Shown here: positions 50,001 to 61,009 of the stretch, piece by piece
Layout: every line of letters begins with the position of its first letter
Position numbering within the stretch: position 1 is the stretch's first letter
Origin: Rhabdornis inornatus
Lineage: Eukaryota; Chordata; Aves; Passeriformes; Rhabdornithidae
Length of the DNA: 64,000 nt
Reading direction: 5' to 3'
NCBI GenBank assembly: GCA_013397075.1
Contig: VWZS01006721.1
Coordinates: 2,028,848 to 2,092,847 of the forward strand
Translations under genes and position numbers: made by a program
The notes under the pieces: generated by a model
The model's database searches: none
What the model was told of the DNA's origin: nothing
The model's input: only the letters and a program-made list of their open reading frames with translations

Positions 50001-53000
50001 TAACTGAGGCATTTTCAGAACTTATTATTATTTCCTGAAACTTTCAGAACTTTGTGATTATTTTTGTTCCAGAGGCAGCTTTGATGAATTCACCACCAAG
50101 TTTTGTGTTGGCTGTGTGACAGAGGCTTTTGACTATCTGCATCAAATAGGAATTATCTACAGAGACCTGAAGCCAGAAAATTTAATTTTGGATGCTGAAG
50201 GATACATAAAATTGGTAAGATGTAATCCATTGTAATGTTACCCTTCTGTGCCTGTATCCTGTTTCTTTGCAGGGGGGTATAAATAGACAGCAGGTAATTA
50301 CAGAACCAGGATCCTGGAGTGTAGTAACTCTTGTGCTTCAGCAATAAAAAGGGCAGGCTTCTCATTGCACAATGAGAAACAAAGGCATTGCAAAGCCACT
50401 GCAAGCCATGGACAAACTGGGGAATTGCAGCCTCTGAGAGCTCTTGCCACAGTATAAACAGCAAAAGAAAAATATTCTCCCAGCAGTCAGTTTTATAGTA
50501 AGAACAGAAACCACATTTCCCAGGTGCAGAATTAACTCCCTGTCCAGCCTCAAACAATCATAGGTTCAACATTCATTGATTCAATTTAGGCTCTCTCTCT
50601 TTGCAGAGAGGGAACACAGAAAAAAACTCCTGCCATGCTTTACTGTGACCATGAGAAGTGCAACAAGAATGCCCTTCAGGGAGCTGGAAATATCCATTCT
50701 GAAGAAAATGAGCAACCCACTGCTTTCCAGGGACAGTAAATCTCATGTCCTCAAGGAAATCATGGGTTGTTCTCCCCAAAAGGAAAACTATTCAGAAAAT
50801 TACTTGTGATGATAAATGGATCTGTTTTATAACATTCAGTAATCCCATGGAATTACCTCTCTCTCCTTCACAACTGCTCTGCAGTTGTTCTAGCTATAAA
50901 CTAGCAGCCCTGGGATCTTTGCAGGAAGTGAGGGAGCAATTAAGACCTTAAGGCTTCCCAGCGCAAAACTCCTCTGCGTTATGCAGCATATGTTGATTTT
51001 GATCAGGTTGATTTTGGATTTGCAAAGAAGATTGGATCAGGGCAGAAAACCTGGACGTTTTGTGGAACCCCTGAGTATGTTGCCCCTGAAGTCATCCTGA
51101 GTAAAGGCCATGATTTCAGCGTGGATTTTTGGTCCCTTGGGATTCTTGTGTATGAACTCCTCACTGGCAGGTAAGTGCCTCCTACTCAAAGTTCTTACCT
51201 AGTTTGTTTGTTTTTAGAAACCTTTCCAAAGTCGTTTTTAGACAGCTTTGCAAAATGATACTTTTTAAATGCATATCTTAACCTTCCATCATTTCAGAAA
51301 TGTCACAGAGCAAGTGGGTTACAAATTCTCAGTTCTAGCTTATCCAGACACAAGTTTTAATTGGCAGGTGTAGGGCTCCTGCAGCTGCTGCTGATGTTTC
51401 CTGTGAGGAACAAGTGACAACAAGCTGTTCTCTCCCCCATTAGTGGGTGATGGCTGCAGAGGGGTGGGTGAACTGTAAGCAGAGCTCTCTCTTTAGCTCC
51501 CTGCACACTTCCATGACAACTCTTTGGGAATGCTCAGTGGCAATACAACATAGAAACTTCTCTGAGTTAGGCTTAGAGGGACACATGTGGTCATGCATTT
51601 TACCTGGTACCTTCTCAGCTTCAAGCCTTTCTATTATCTTCAACAGGCTCAAAGGGTGAGGGCTGTAAAAGTAGGAAGATGGGCTTTTTTCTGTATTTTT
51701 TCTATATTCTCAAATATTTGCTTAGGTAAGTACTGGCGACATCTGCTCTTGCCAGATGTTCCACTTACCAGTGTTGCTTTCTTTTTCCAGCCCACCATTC
51801 TCTGGGGCTGATCAAATGATGACATACAATTTGATTCTCAAAGGCATTGAAAAGCTGGATTTTCCTAAAACAATAACAAGGCGACCTGAGGATTTGATCC
51901 GCAGACTCTGCAGGTAGGAGGGGGAGTTTGGGGCAAAGCCTGAGTGTAGATAGACTGAGCTCTTTTAGGGCTCAGACTCAAGCACTGAATTCCTGGTAAC
52001 TTCATTTGGAATTGTTATGCATGGCCTGATCCATTCTGATTATATTCAGTATGCTTTGCATGCCCCTATATGTGTCACACCTCTGAGTCTGCAGAGGCAG
52101 CAGAGGCTCTGGCTTTTTCTATAGCTGATAGTTTTTTCTGAAACACATCTTTGGGAAAAATTATTAAGTGGGGGCTGAGCAAAGAGCTAAGGAATTTGAT
52201 TTTCAAATCAAGCACATTGTTTAAAAAAACAAAAAAAAGTTCCAAATTTATTTAGGCATATAGATTCTACAGAAAAGATAGGGCACTTAAAGACTGGCTT
52301 AAGTCCTTTAGAAATATATCAAAATATATATCAGAAGGGCCAGCCTCACTTAGTGGCCTGCACAACCTCTGGCTGGTGACACTGACTTTGGATTCCCAGC
52401 TCCTGTGGGATTTCATCCATGGCACCAGGAACAGTATTCAACATTCTTGTGTACCACAACTGCAATGATCTTTGTAGCTGTAAACTTTGATCTGCCTCCT
52501 TTTGTAACTCTGACCTGCTGGCCAGGAAAAAAAAAAGGATGTGCAGCTAAAACTCACCCAGCTGATTTCCCTGAGCTGCTTCTCACAGCTGAGTGATGCC
52601 GTTTTAGCTTTCTAGAAGGTTTCTCCATCCTCAGAAAAAAGGAGCAGTGAGCAACACCTCATTATATCTCCTCACGACGCCACATGTTTTATGCAAGTTG
52701 CATCCCTGTGCAACTGTTAAATGCAAGCAGTTAGGACCTATAAATGCTCTTTTAAAAATAGGAATATTTTATATATTCTTATCCTTTTTTTTTTTTTTTT
52801 TAAGGCAAAACCCTACAGAAAGATTAGGCAATTTGAGGAATGGAATAAATGACATCAAGAAGCACAGGTAAGCAAAAGAGACTTCCAAGAAGAAAATTTG
52901 GGGTTTAATTTGAAATATTTTTAACATGTTAGAACCCAGACTGGTAAACTACAGACATCTCTCTTGCTCTTGAGTATTTTTGCAATTATAGCAAGCAAAA

Positions 53001-54728
53001 ATGCAAACATAAATCCTCAGCATGATTATCTAGAAGTCTTATTTTTACTGGTTTTGCTGCAGGTTGTTGATGTAGGAGTTTAATTCAATTCTCAGGGAAA
53101 TCAATGCCCGTTCATCATCTGCTTCTGAGACCTCCTGACCCTTCAACATTTATTTTTTAAGAATGAGTAGTTAAGAGCTCCAGAGCAATAATTTTAGGGT
53201 TTTGTCCTCTTTCTTGTAACAAAGAAAGTCTTTCTCATAATGAATTTTTCTAATGCAAATCTTTCTTCTAACGAAGAAAGCCCTCTGTAAATGAAACCTT
53301 TTCTGCTTTATCTTTTTACCTGAGTTGTTTCTAAGCCCTGCACTTGTGCTTGGGGAAAGCTGTTCTTTGATTTTTCTGCTTGTCTCCCTCTTCTTGTGCT
53401 GTAAAAAGGGTGGCATTCCAAGGAGACACAGGAGTCTCTGCATGGCTGCATTTCTGCCTGTATTAACCTGCCTGTCTCTGCACCTCCTCCGTGCAGAAGT
53501 GCCAAAGTGCCTGGTGGTCCTGAAGCTGCCTCTGCTTTGTATGGCAATGATGATGCTCCAAATTCCTACTTCTAACTGTGTTGTAACAGGAGTTGGCATG
53601 AAAAAAGCTTCTTATAGCCCTTGTTCAAGTGATTTTCAGCTCTTTGTGGTATAATGTCAGAAAAGAACCTTTCTCTTTTGGTCTCTCCCTGTCTTTCATC
53701 TCTTTTTAATCAGGTGGTTGAGTGGTTTTAACTGGGATAGTCTGAAAGTGAGGAAATTAACATCGCCTTTGAAAAGAGAGGTATTGTCTTTGGCTTTCAG
53801 TATCATAATGCTTTACTAACAAAGCTTGGCTTTGTTAGTTCAGGAGAGCTGATGGTGATAGCAAAATTTCCCAAACATGCATTTGAATGATTACAGTTCA
53901 ACATTTTCTGTGAAAATCGTACAGAAGAGAGAGAGAGACAGCAAGCAATATATAACTTATAGTCAGTCAAGTAATGGAAATATTATTCTGCCTGCGTACT
54001 TTGCAATACATTTTCACCATTACTAGAACAAATGGTGTTTGGTCAGAAACTAATATTGAAAAAATATATCTCACTTGGTAATGGGCACATTATTAAGATG
54101 CACTGTTCATATTACTGTGAAGAATACAAATTCTTGTGTTCTACTATTGAGTTCCAACACATCCTTGAGTAAGCTCCCAGTTTTAAATGGCCTATTTGTT
54201 TTTGCCCTAAGATTAGGGTAAAGCATTTGAAACTCACTTTGATCTTAATTCAAAACAAAAAGTAATTCTGAGGTCTGCTTTGGGTAGCTACCCAATGAGT
54301 GTAGATTTGGTCTTAAATATAACCCAAATCACACAGTGTGGCTCAGTTTTCTGGCTGAATTAACAGGGCTTTGAATGAAACCAAATATTTTATAATATTT
54401 GGCAAGTCCTCTTGTATAAGAAGGCTAATGCCACTGTTCTGTTGTACAGTGTAATTACTGGAGGTATTTCTTTTAAAGAATTAGGAATTGCATCCATTGA
54501 AAGACATCACCTATATCATATTAGCCTTTCATTTCCATGTTGGGAGCAACAAGAGTGATGCATAATCCATAGAGAACATTGTCAAAAGGTGCTTTCTGAA
54601 ACACCCTTTTGTTTGTGTTTTCAATGTCCTAGTTGTCTGGACCGACTGATTACAGCTACTTTGACAGCTATCCACCTGAAGTGGGAAGCCCTCCAGATGA
54701 ACTTTCAGGCTGGGACAAAGACTTCTGA
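34519..54728 (+). CDS. PRKG2: cGMP-dependent protein kinase 2 (18 coding exons, 772 aa)
   Basis: The CDS joins 34519-35012, 37790-37956, 39567-39680, 42329-42434, 43665-43728, 44324-44401, 45422-45516, 46257-46325, 47050-47148, 48036-48186, 49469-49605, 49767-49856, 50073-50214, 51007-51170, 51791-51913, 52805-52867, 53714-53780 and 54633-54728 (2319 bases, 772 codons plus TGA). Human PKGII, as I recall, is 762 residues. Gly2 in MGNG fits N-myristoylation and membrane anchoring. A leucine-zipper coiled coil spans about 52-109, and the autoinhibitory [13 protein letters not shown] is at 128-140. Tandem cGMP-binding domains follow: cassette A FGEL...TRTA at 242-255, cassette B FGEKAL...RSA at 366-379, with Thr254/Ser378 typical of cGMP selectivity. 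The kinase has GVGGFG 470-475, Lys492, YRDLKPEN with Asp586, DFG 604-606, activation-loop Thr619 and APE 628-630. The C-terminus is SGWDKDF. It phosphorylates Ser/Thr targets in response to cGMP, for example in gut epithelium and growth-plate cartilage. Start context is strong (A at -3, G at +4). All key residues are intact. Confidence 0.98.
36219..36255. repeat. Short tandem duplication, period 21
   Basis: CTGCAGTAGGTCAAGT appears at 36219-36234 and exactly again at 36240-36255 inside PRKG2 intron sequence. No function apparent. Confidence 0.9.
37790..37956 (+). CDS. PRKG2: PRKG2 coding exon 2
   Basis: Completes Ser165; residues 166-220, [20 protein letters not shown] onwards, start of cGMP-binding domain A. 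Ends in phase 1 before GTGAAT. Confidence 0.96.
39567..39680 (+). CDS. PRKG2: PRKG2 coding exon 3
   Basis: Completes Glu221; residues 222-258, holding phosphate-binding cassette A ([17 protein letters not shown]). Donor GTACCT. Confidence 0.96.
42329..42434 (+). CDS. PRKG2: PRKG2 coding exon 4
   Basis: Completes Ala259; residues 260-293, [19 protein letters not shown] onwards, end of domain A. Donor GTAAAT in phase 2. Confidence 0.95.
43665..43728 (+). CDS. PRKG2: PRKG2 coding exon 5
   Basis: Completes Ser294; residues 295-315, [20 protein letters not shown] and Val. Acceptor TGGAAG after a T/G-rich tract, donor GTAAGA. Confidence 0.94.
44324..44401 (+). CDS. PRKG2: PRKG2 coding exon 6
   Basis: Residues 316-341, [20 protein letters not shown] onwards, start of cGMP-binding domain B. 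Acceptor CACCAG, donor GTAAGG. Confidence 0.96.
45422..45516 (+). CDS. PRKG2: PRKG2 coding exon 7
   Basis: Residues 342-372 and two bases of Ser373, ending [10 protein letters not shown], the first half of phosphate-binding cassette B. Donor GTTAGT. Confidence 0.95.
46257..46325 (+). CDS. PRKG2: PRKG2 coding exon 8
   Basis: Completes Ser373; residues 374-395, [20 protein letters not shown] onwards, second half of cassette B with Arg377. Donor GTAAGT in phase 2. Confidence 0.95.
46590..47010 (-). mobile_element. CR1 LINE fragment, antisense in PRKG2 intron
   Basis: The plus strand shows the antisense of the CR1 pre-reverse-transcriptase region: an AAAGAGGGCATTCAGTA-like string, a stretch encoding antisense ARDVKDN (GACATCCTTGGCCAG near 46750), and downstream CTGGAGGAAGTGATCCTTGA. 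The same CR1 segment forms the second half of the fragment at 3798-4120, in opposite orientation. It is degenerate and truncated at both ends, lying between two coding exons without touching them. Confidence 0.75.
47050..47148 (+). CDS. PRKG2: PRKG2 coding exon 9
   Basis: Completes Glu396; residues 397-428, [20 protein letters not shown] onwards, the linker from domain B to the kinase. Donor GTAAGT in phase 2. Confidence 0.95.
47898..47975 (+). promoter_or_regulatory. PRKG2: Long pyrimidine tract ending in a decoy splice acceptor
   Basis: Seventy-six consecutive C/T bases at 47898-47973 end in TTTTTAG at 47975, exactly 60 bases before the real exon start (48036). As a splice acceptor it looks stronger than the one the conserved reading frame requires. 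Use of it would insert 14 codons and then a stop. Confidence 0.6.
48036..48186 (+). CDS. PRKG2: PRKG2 coding exon 10
   Basis: Completes Lys429; residues 430-479, ending with the glycine loop [10 protein letters not shown] of the kinase. Acceptor AATGCAG. A second AG 60 bases upstream follows a stronger pyrimidine tract. Confidence 0.94.
49469..49605 (+). CDS. PRKG2: PRKG2 coding exon 11
   Basis: Residues 480-524 and two bases of Lys525. Contains [10 protein letters not shown] with ATP-binding Lys492. Donor GTAAGT. Confidence 0.96.
49767..49856 (+). CDS. PRKG2: PRKG2 coding exon 12
   Basis: Completes Lys525; residues 526-554, [20 protein letters not shown] onwards, the hinge of the kinase. 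Acceptor CCACAG. Confidence 0.96.
50073..50214 (+). CDS. PRKG2: PRKG2 coding exon 13
   Basis: Completes Arg555; residues 556-602, with the catalytic loop [11 protein letters not shown] (Asp586, Lys588, Asn591). Donor GTAAGA. Confidence 0.97.
51007..51170 (+). CDS. PRKG2: PRKG2 coding exon 14
   Basis: Residues 603-656 and two bases of Ser657. DFG at 604-606, activation loop [14 protein letters not shown] (Thr619). Donor GTAAGT. Confidence 0.97.
51791..51913 (+). CDS. PRKG2: PRKG2 coding exon 15
   Basis: Completes Ser657; residues 658-697, [20 protein letters not shown] onwards, kinase C-lobe. Acceptor TTTCCAG, donor GTAGGA. Confidence 0.96.
52805..52867 (+). CDS. PRKG2: PRKG2 coding exon 16
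   Basis: Completes Arg698; residues 699-718, [20 protein letters not shown]. The acceptor follows an unbroken run of about 20 T. Donor GTAAGC. Confidence 0.95.
53714..53780 (+). CDS. PRKG2: PRKG2 coding exon 17
   Basis: Completes Arg719; residues 720-741, [20 protein letters not shown] onwards, start of the AGC-kinase C-terminal tail. Donor GTATTG is weak. Confidence 0.93.
54633..54728 (+). CDS. PRKG2: PRKG2 terminal coding exon segment
   Basis: Residues 742-772, ending [10 protein letters not shown] then TGA at 54726-54728, matching the conserved PKGII C-terminus. Acceptor TCCTAG; the exon continues as 3' UTR. Confidence 0.96.
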   Translation: MSGPTDYSYFDSYPPEVGSPPDELSGWDKDF

Positions 54729-56364
54729 TCATTTTTCCTTCTGGCACATTTATAGTCACTCACAGGCATCAGTTCTAGCTTGTTTCTTGCTTAAAATGAA
54801 TTTACACAAATTATGCACCACTCCTTGAAGAATAGAAGACAGTACAGAACCAGAACTTGTTTGGATAATCCCCCAAAATCTGTGCATTTTATAACAAGGG
54901 CATGCATTCAGTCAGCAGCTGTAACCTGAATTTCTTTTTTGATACACAGTGTCTCTATGAACATTTTCAGATACCATTGATCAGATCTATGGTTTTTCCA
55001 CTAAAAATATCACTAGCTACAATTTTGATATGAACAAGGTTACCATACATCTTGTTTTGGGTGGAGAGTTTGGGTATCAGAAGCCAACAGTTGTGACATT
55101 TGTCAGTAGCTAAAACTATAGGCACTTATTTTTCTTTTTCTCTGCTCTCTTTCGCTTTCCCCACAAAATGTCCTGTATTGCATTGATCCAGAAATGTGTA
55201 GAAAAGAGACTTTTACTGAAAGGTTGATTTGATTTAGCTAGAGATAAAAGGGTATCACTGTGTAAGCTGCCTCTCTGTCAGTCTAGTTTTGCACTAGGTT
55301 GGATATGTGAGACTGGTCAAACAAAAAGGTGTATCCATAACAGAAGTTGCCTAGAGAATCAGACTGTGCTGTGCATTTCCCTTACTGCTTCAAAGAGACA
55401 TGTGCCTTTCTTTAAATGTTTTGCTTTTCTGTAGTGTGAAGATAAAATAGATGGACAAAAAGCTTTTACCCTGCAGGGAAAAAATACAGATGGATGTTGT
55501 GCATTCGTGGCTTATACAGAAAAATTCTGCTGCTCTGTGTTATGAACCCCAGCTGCTGTTGAAATAGGGATGTTCCTGGGTCTCATGCTGGGTTTATGGG
55601 ATGGAAGCATCTGCAGCCACTCCTTGGATTTATTTCAGCTCCTGCTGAGACCAAGTCCAATCTAAATTTCCATACTGAAGCTGCTGCAGCATCACTGCAT
55701 TTCACGCACTGGATGGAAAACCTCCCGGGCAACTTATACTGTGCTCAGGGTTTAGTTACCCACGGGTGCTGGATCATCTCCCTAGCTGCTGGGCATGACT
55801 TTTCCCACTGGGAAGGAGAAAATGATGGAGGGAATGCCACAGGGGCAGTTCCATGGTTTGTTCCATGGTTATAATTATTTTTCACTGGTGGGTGACCATC
55901 ACTGTGACAGCAAATCAATTTAAATATTTTGTATAGCCTTCAGCCTGAATAAGGCAATATAATATTTTCCATTGAATTCAGTGAAGGTTGGATGGAGCCC
56001 TTGAAAGAAGACACTACACATTTAGCTGGCTTTTTTTCTCTGCCTGTTTGCAAATTATTATGGAAGCTTGCAGCCAGCAGAGTCTGTGCAAAGTAGAATC
56101 AGAGAGGTTGGAGCAGAGGCTGTAAGCTGTAGACAGTTGCAGCTTAACTTTGTTTAGTAATACCAAAGACCAAATTTTAGTTTTGGGATTTAGATGAAGC
56201 TAGACATTAGCTATTTGTGTTTCTCCGTGCATCTGCCTTTCTCTCATAAATATTTTTATTACAGTCAAAATAATATTGTGACAAGTTTTATAAAAAACTT
56301 TTGAATGTATTTTTCCATTGTATTTATATGTAGTTTCCTTATATACATATAAAATATTAATGGG

Positions 56365-56382
56365 ATATATATATATATATAT
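56365..56382. repeat. (AT)9 microsatellite
   Basis: Nine AT units in the presumed PRKG2 3' UTR. Confidence 0.95.
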
Positions 56383-56499
56383 GTTTTTTAAGTGAAAAAG
56401 TACCTGTATGATAAGTTTAGTGCAGTTAGCATTAAGTCTGTGCAGCTGTGGGATATATTTCCTTTATAAAGTTTAACTTAGCTTGTTTATTTGTGTGCA

Positions 56500-56505
56500 A
56501 ATAAA
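56500..56505 (+). promoter_or_regulatory. PRKG2: Candidate PRKG2 polyadenylation signal
   Basis: AATAAA in an AT-rich context 1.77 kb after the stop codon. The downstream GT-rich element is weak, so the next hexamer remains a competitor. Confidence 0.45.
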
Positions 56506-56737
56506 GTAAGCTTACAATGTAACAAGAAGAACGTTAATTTTTTACAAGCACATTCCATACGGCAGTCCAGATTCATAGAATGGATCGATAATTTTTCTCT
56601 AAGTGATTCAGAAGAGACTGAGGCAGAAAAGGCTAGCCTGGAGAGAGAGCCACAGATGTCATTTCTTGCAGCATGTCCCCCACTCAGATTTTGCTTTCCC
56701 TAGTGGATGTTGAGAAAATGAATGTATGAGAAGCTGC

Positions 56738-56743
56738 AATAAA
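56738..56743 (+). promoter_or_regulatory. PRKG2: Alternative PRKG2 polyadenylation signal
   Basis: A second AATAAA, 238 bases further on, followed by TTTTGT-rich sequence at 56758-56765. It could define a longer transcript. Confidence 0.35.
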
Positions 56744-59700
56744 TGAGGTCACCGATTATTTTGTACTTATGTAGAGTTCCCACATACATTCAATTCATTC
56801 TAGTTCTGGCATGTATGCAGCTGACTGAGGGGACGTTTTCCAGAAACAAGCAGAAGCTGATACAGTAGAGACAAAATATTACTTGATCTCACACCATCTG
56901 TCTTTGACAGACAGATGTACTTCAGACTTCAGCTCAGCACCAGTGGAGTTATGCTGATGTAAAACAAGGGCATAAATAAGTGAGTCAGGCTCAAGTAGTG
57001 TCACAGTGCAGGAGATCATGGGAGAATTGAATGGACAATTAGGATGATGATCAGATTATGCTTATTGCTGTATTTCCTAATTTAAAGTCATTGAATAACG
57101 GATTTTGACATTCAGATTTTGGGTATGTAGTGGATGTATTAGTAATTGTCTGAGTTCTGTCCTTGGTGTTCTTCTCTGTGTTTTGCCTTTCTGTCCTGTC
57201 AGCTTTGCTTTTATGGTGTGGCTCCCCCAGAAACTCAGCTGTAGCTGTGCTTTTTTTCCCTGCACTTCTGCCACAAGAGACCCTGCCTTAGGAGGCAGGA
57301 GGGATGGAGATTGTTCCTGACAGAGAACAGAGGTGAGGGAACAGTGAGCCTGGGCTGGCAAGATGAAAATGCCTTCTCCCAGCTACCAGATCAGAGTGGT
57401 GATGCAGGTGAGCACTTCAGAGAGGCAGGAACAGCAGCAGAGTGAGAGGATGCAGTGCAGTGGCAAGAAGAATTTTTATCTTTGTCTGACAAAGTCCTAA
57501 GAGATTTGAGTCCCTTGATGATTTTGAAGTCCCTCTAGAGTACTGTGTGTTACTTTGGGTTTTGACACCTTTGACAGTTTGACAATTCAGCTTCCTCAAA
57601 ATTGTAGAAAATGTGGGAAATATGAGAAAATTAAAACCAGCCTTTCCAACTGTAATGTAGCACACTGTCCTGAATTCTTCCTCCCTTCCACTTTTTGCAA
57701 GGCAGCACAAGACTGCCACTCTTTCTCTCTTAAGTTCCTTGTGCCTGAATGTTGCACACTTGTTTTGTTTCCTGGCATGGATCTGAATATTTCTGATTGA
57801 TTTCTTTACATCTTGATGTAGGGCTAAACCAGTAGGGGTAAATCAACATGCACACAAGAATACACCCAGTACAGAAATTTGTTTCTCAGTTGTATTTCTC
57901 ACCACTGAAGTGGCTGCATGTCCACATTCAGGGATGTGGTTCCCATGGTTGTGGTGCTGTTCTTGTAATCAAAGGTGAGAGATGAGGGCTTGGTTCTTCT
58001 GCACATCGTGTGCAAGATGGTGCCAGACACAGAGTTACAAGTTCAAAGCAAACTGAGCTGCACAGCAGGCACGGAAAAGGTGGGTAATTATTTTCTTGTA
58101 AACCCATTAGCTGTTGTTTGCCACATAAATACTGCCCAGCTGTCTGTCTTGGGGATAGCAGCAAGACAGCAGCAGCATTTAACTCAGGGGTCAGGTGCAT
58201 CCTTTGGCAGAATTCCCAAACGTGAGCTCATTGTGACTCCTGATGTGCTGTGGCTCCGTGTCAAGCTCTCTGAAATCTATTTTGCCACAAGCTCGGTACA
58301 AATTGATTAGATTCAGTTGGGTTTATTGGTTGAGCTTGTGAGATTCTTACCAACAGGCATTGTCACATTGAATTTTATAAACCATGGATTTATTTGAGCA
58401 GCTGTTACAAGACAGCTGTTGGAAACTACTGCATCTGGTTTTGCGTGCAGGGCCTGATGCCTACCAAAAATCCAAGCCTGTTTCCAGCTTAGCAGGTGGC
58501 ATTCCCCACATGTGCTAATGACACTAGGCCCAGGAGTGACCACTGGATTAAAAAATGAATCTTATTGTACAGTGAGCCTGTGCACATCACTACTTCTGGC
58601 TGTCCTTAAAGCCAAGGCAGGAGTCCACAGGGCCCCACACCTGAGACTTGAGCTCTTTTTCATTACCATGACACAGCAGTGAAAAGTATTTTGTTGTCTG
58701 CAACTGCCTGTCTTCTCAGCCAGGAGAAAAGCACAGCTTCTGTCTTCCAGTTTTTAACTCTTTTTAACCTGTTTCGCACATAGATTTTTATTTTCTCCTG
58801 GCCATTTCCCTTAGATAAGGCTTGCAGATATGAGCCCACCCTGGCCAAAAAATGGCTTAATGCTTTTCAAGTTCCTTCTGCCTAAAACCTACCAGGGCAC
58901 TGCTGTTTGCATTTGATGTATAGAGGTACAGCATAAAAAAAAATCAAACCATCAAAACAAAAAAACTCCAAAACACCCCACATTATTTGCAACCAAGAAG
59001 TGCAACAGGGAGAGCAGAAGCTCTAGAAACAAACCAGCTTGAAAGAGAAATAGTGTGGACATGCCAATCAGGCAGGCAAGGCAAAAGTCAAAAACCAGAA
59101 GTGGCATTTTTAGTCCCCTCACCACCTCAAGGAACACTTGAGCCAGAAATTTTATGAAAATGCACTTTTCTCCTCTTTTTAAGAGGAGAGAAAGACAACA
59201 GCTAACTTGTTAACTATTCTGCATAAGTATATATAGAAATGTCAAAAAGTGATAAGCACTTACAATTTATTGCTCTGGTACTTGGACTGTGAAAATATTG
59301 AAGGAAAAGGAGAAGGAAATGGATTACTGAATAGTGTGTTCATAGAGCTGCTGCCACCCAGTGTCAAGTGAAAGTATAATATAATTAGAAAGGCCACAGA
59401 GAGAGAATTTAAAACCCTTAACCAACATGTTTAAAGTATCAAATGTCACACTGCTGGGGTTGTACCTTCCCCCTTTCACTAAAGGAGCTGCTTGTTTCAT
59501 TACAAAGCGAAGTTTATTTGTCATCAGATAAGCACCACGACTTGAAGAGAGATAAGAGCGTCAGGTTTTAGCTATGAACTGCTGACTTGTGTCACTTCCT
59601 CAGAGCCTGCCCTACTCCCTGGCTGCGGCAGGGGGATGTGGGGTGAGGCCCTGAGGTGATCCCTGTGCCTTTTGGACTGACGCAGGTAATGCAGGGCTGG

Positions 59701-59908
59701 ACTTGTTCGCTGCAACTCTCACCTGGCACCTTCCCATTCCCTGCTCTGGCAGGGTCTGTGCCAGCAGGACAGGAGTTCGTGTTGTCATTTCTCCCTTGGC
59801 CCTGGCTAACAGAGGCTGTGGATAGCAGATGCTCCTCTGATCAGCAGTGTTGGAAGGCAGCCCTGGCTGATGGACACCAAAGCTTGTTGCAGTTCCAGCT
59901 AATGGGCA

Positions 59909-60413
59909 CTCCAGTGACTGGATGCTCTGAATAAGAGATGCTTGTGCTTCCTACAGCACTTCCTGACAGAGGGTCCAGCATGTTACTACTCAGAAAGCCC
60001 CAGCTTACTTCAGTTGCTGACTCCTAAAGCTCTGGCTCTGTCTTGCAGCTCCAGCTCTTGCACAGTTGTGATGAGAGACGCTCTGTTCAGGTGATTTCAA
60101 TTCCAGTTACTGAACACTGCGGCTTCTTAGAGCTTTGGCTTGTTTTCAATTGAAGGCGATTTCAGGTCCAGCTTGTTGAAACTCCAGCTTTTGTGTGGCA
60201 GTTCTGGCTTCCTACAACTCCAGCTGATGGATATAGGCTTATTTTGATTTCCAGCTTAGTCCAGCTCCATGTTGCTGAAATTCTACCTCCAGTACTGGAC
60301 ATTCAGAAAAAGAGTTGCTCCTGCTTCTTCCAGTACCTGCTGATGATTTTCCAGCATTTTACTGCTCAAGTTATTTGAAGTCATAGGTTAGTTCAGCTCC
60401 TGCTTCTTGAAAC
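59909..60413. repeat. Degenerate higher-order repeat, period about 378
   Basis: A block at 59909-60026 resembles one at 60287-60413. Both run CTCCAGT, ACTGGA, a CTTCC...CAGTACC/CAGCACT string, CCAGCAT, TTACT and CTCA in the same order. Between and around them CTCCAGCT and TTCAGCTCC strings recur, suggesting an old tandem array of a shorter unit. Family not recognised. Confidence 0.6.
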
Positions 60414-61009
60414 TCCAGCTCTACACAGTGCCAATGGCCAGAAGAGTGGGAGCACTGGTGGGACAATGTGTTTTTGGGAGGGCACAGGTACTTCCATTAG
60501 GAAATCAAGAGCTCTCAAGCCCACACACCCACTACCTCCCCAAAAGCGCTGCCATGGGGCTCCTGAGAATCAGGAGAAACCAGGGTCCGGGTTTCTAGTG
60601 ACTTGTGCAGGCACACAATTCATTTAATGGAATATAAACACCAGGCCAGCACACCATCAACCCCATGAATTTCATCACGAGCACTTTGTCAGCTCCGGCT
60701 GCAAATACGTGCTCTGTGTCCATGGGCGGGCGAGAGCAACATCATCTTTTACAGCTGTCAATTCCCTTGGATGGAGAAGATAAAAGCTCTTTTTTGATGG
60801 CCTGGCACACCGTTGTCATCTCCTGCCCAAAAGCTTGTTTGGGTTTGGATTTGTTCTAGGCCAGTTCCTGCAGAAAATACAGTTCTGTGCTTGCTGGCCA
60901 GCCAGGACTGGAGGCAGAGGGAGATGTGTGTCCATGTGTTTCCAGCCAGCAGCAAACAAAAAGCCCAGTCAGTGTGCAATGGCTGAGCAGACATTGCAGG
61001 AGCCATGGC

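Larger units (their letters stand above)
35013..54632 (+). other. PRKG2: PRKG2 introns between coding exons
   Basis: Introns over 300 bases are 35013-37789, 37957-39566, 39681-42328, 42435-43664, 43729-44323, 44402-45421, 45517-46256, 46326-47049, 47149-48035, 48187-49468, 50215-51006, 51171-51790, 51914-52804, 52868-53713 and 53781-54632. Listed separately are a short duplication (36219), a minus-strand CR1 (46590-47010) and a pyrimidine tract (47898). Other notable bits are an AT repeat near 45296-45309 and an AT-rich palindrome near 49965-49990. I saw no nested gene or RNA. Confidence 0.85.
54729..56525 (+). other. PRKG2: PRKG2 3' UTR (inferred)
   Basis: AT-rich noncoding sequence after the stop. 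It has no coding potential and includes an AT microsatellite at 56365. It probably ends after AATAAA at 56500, or after a second signal at 56738. Confidence 0.55.
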
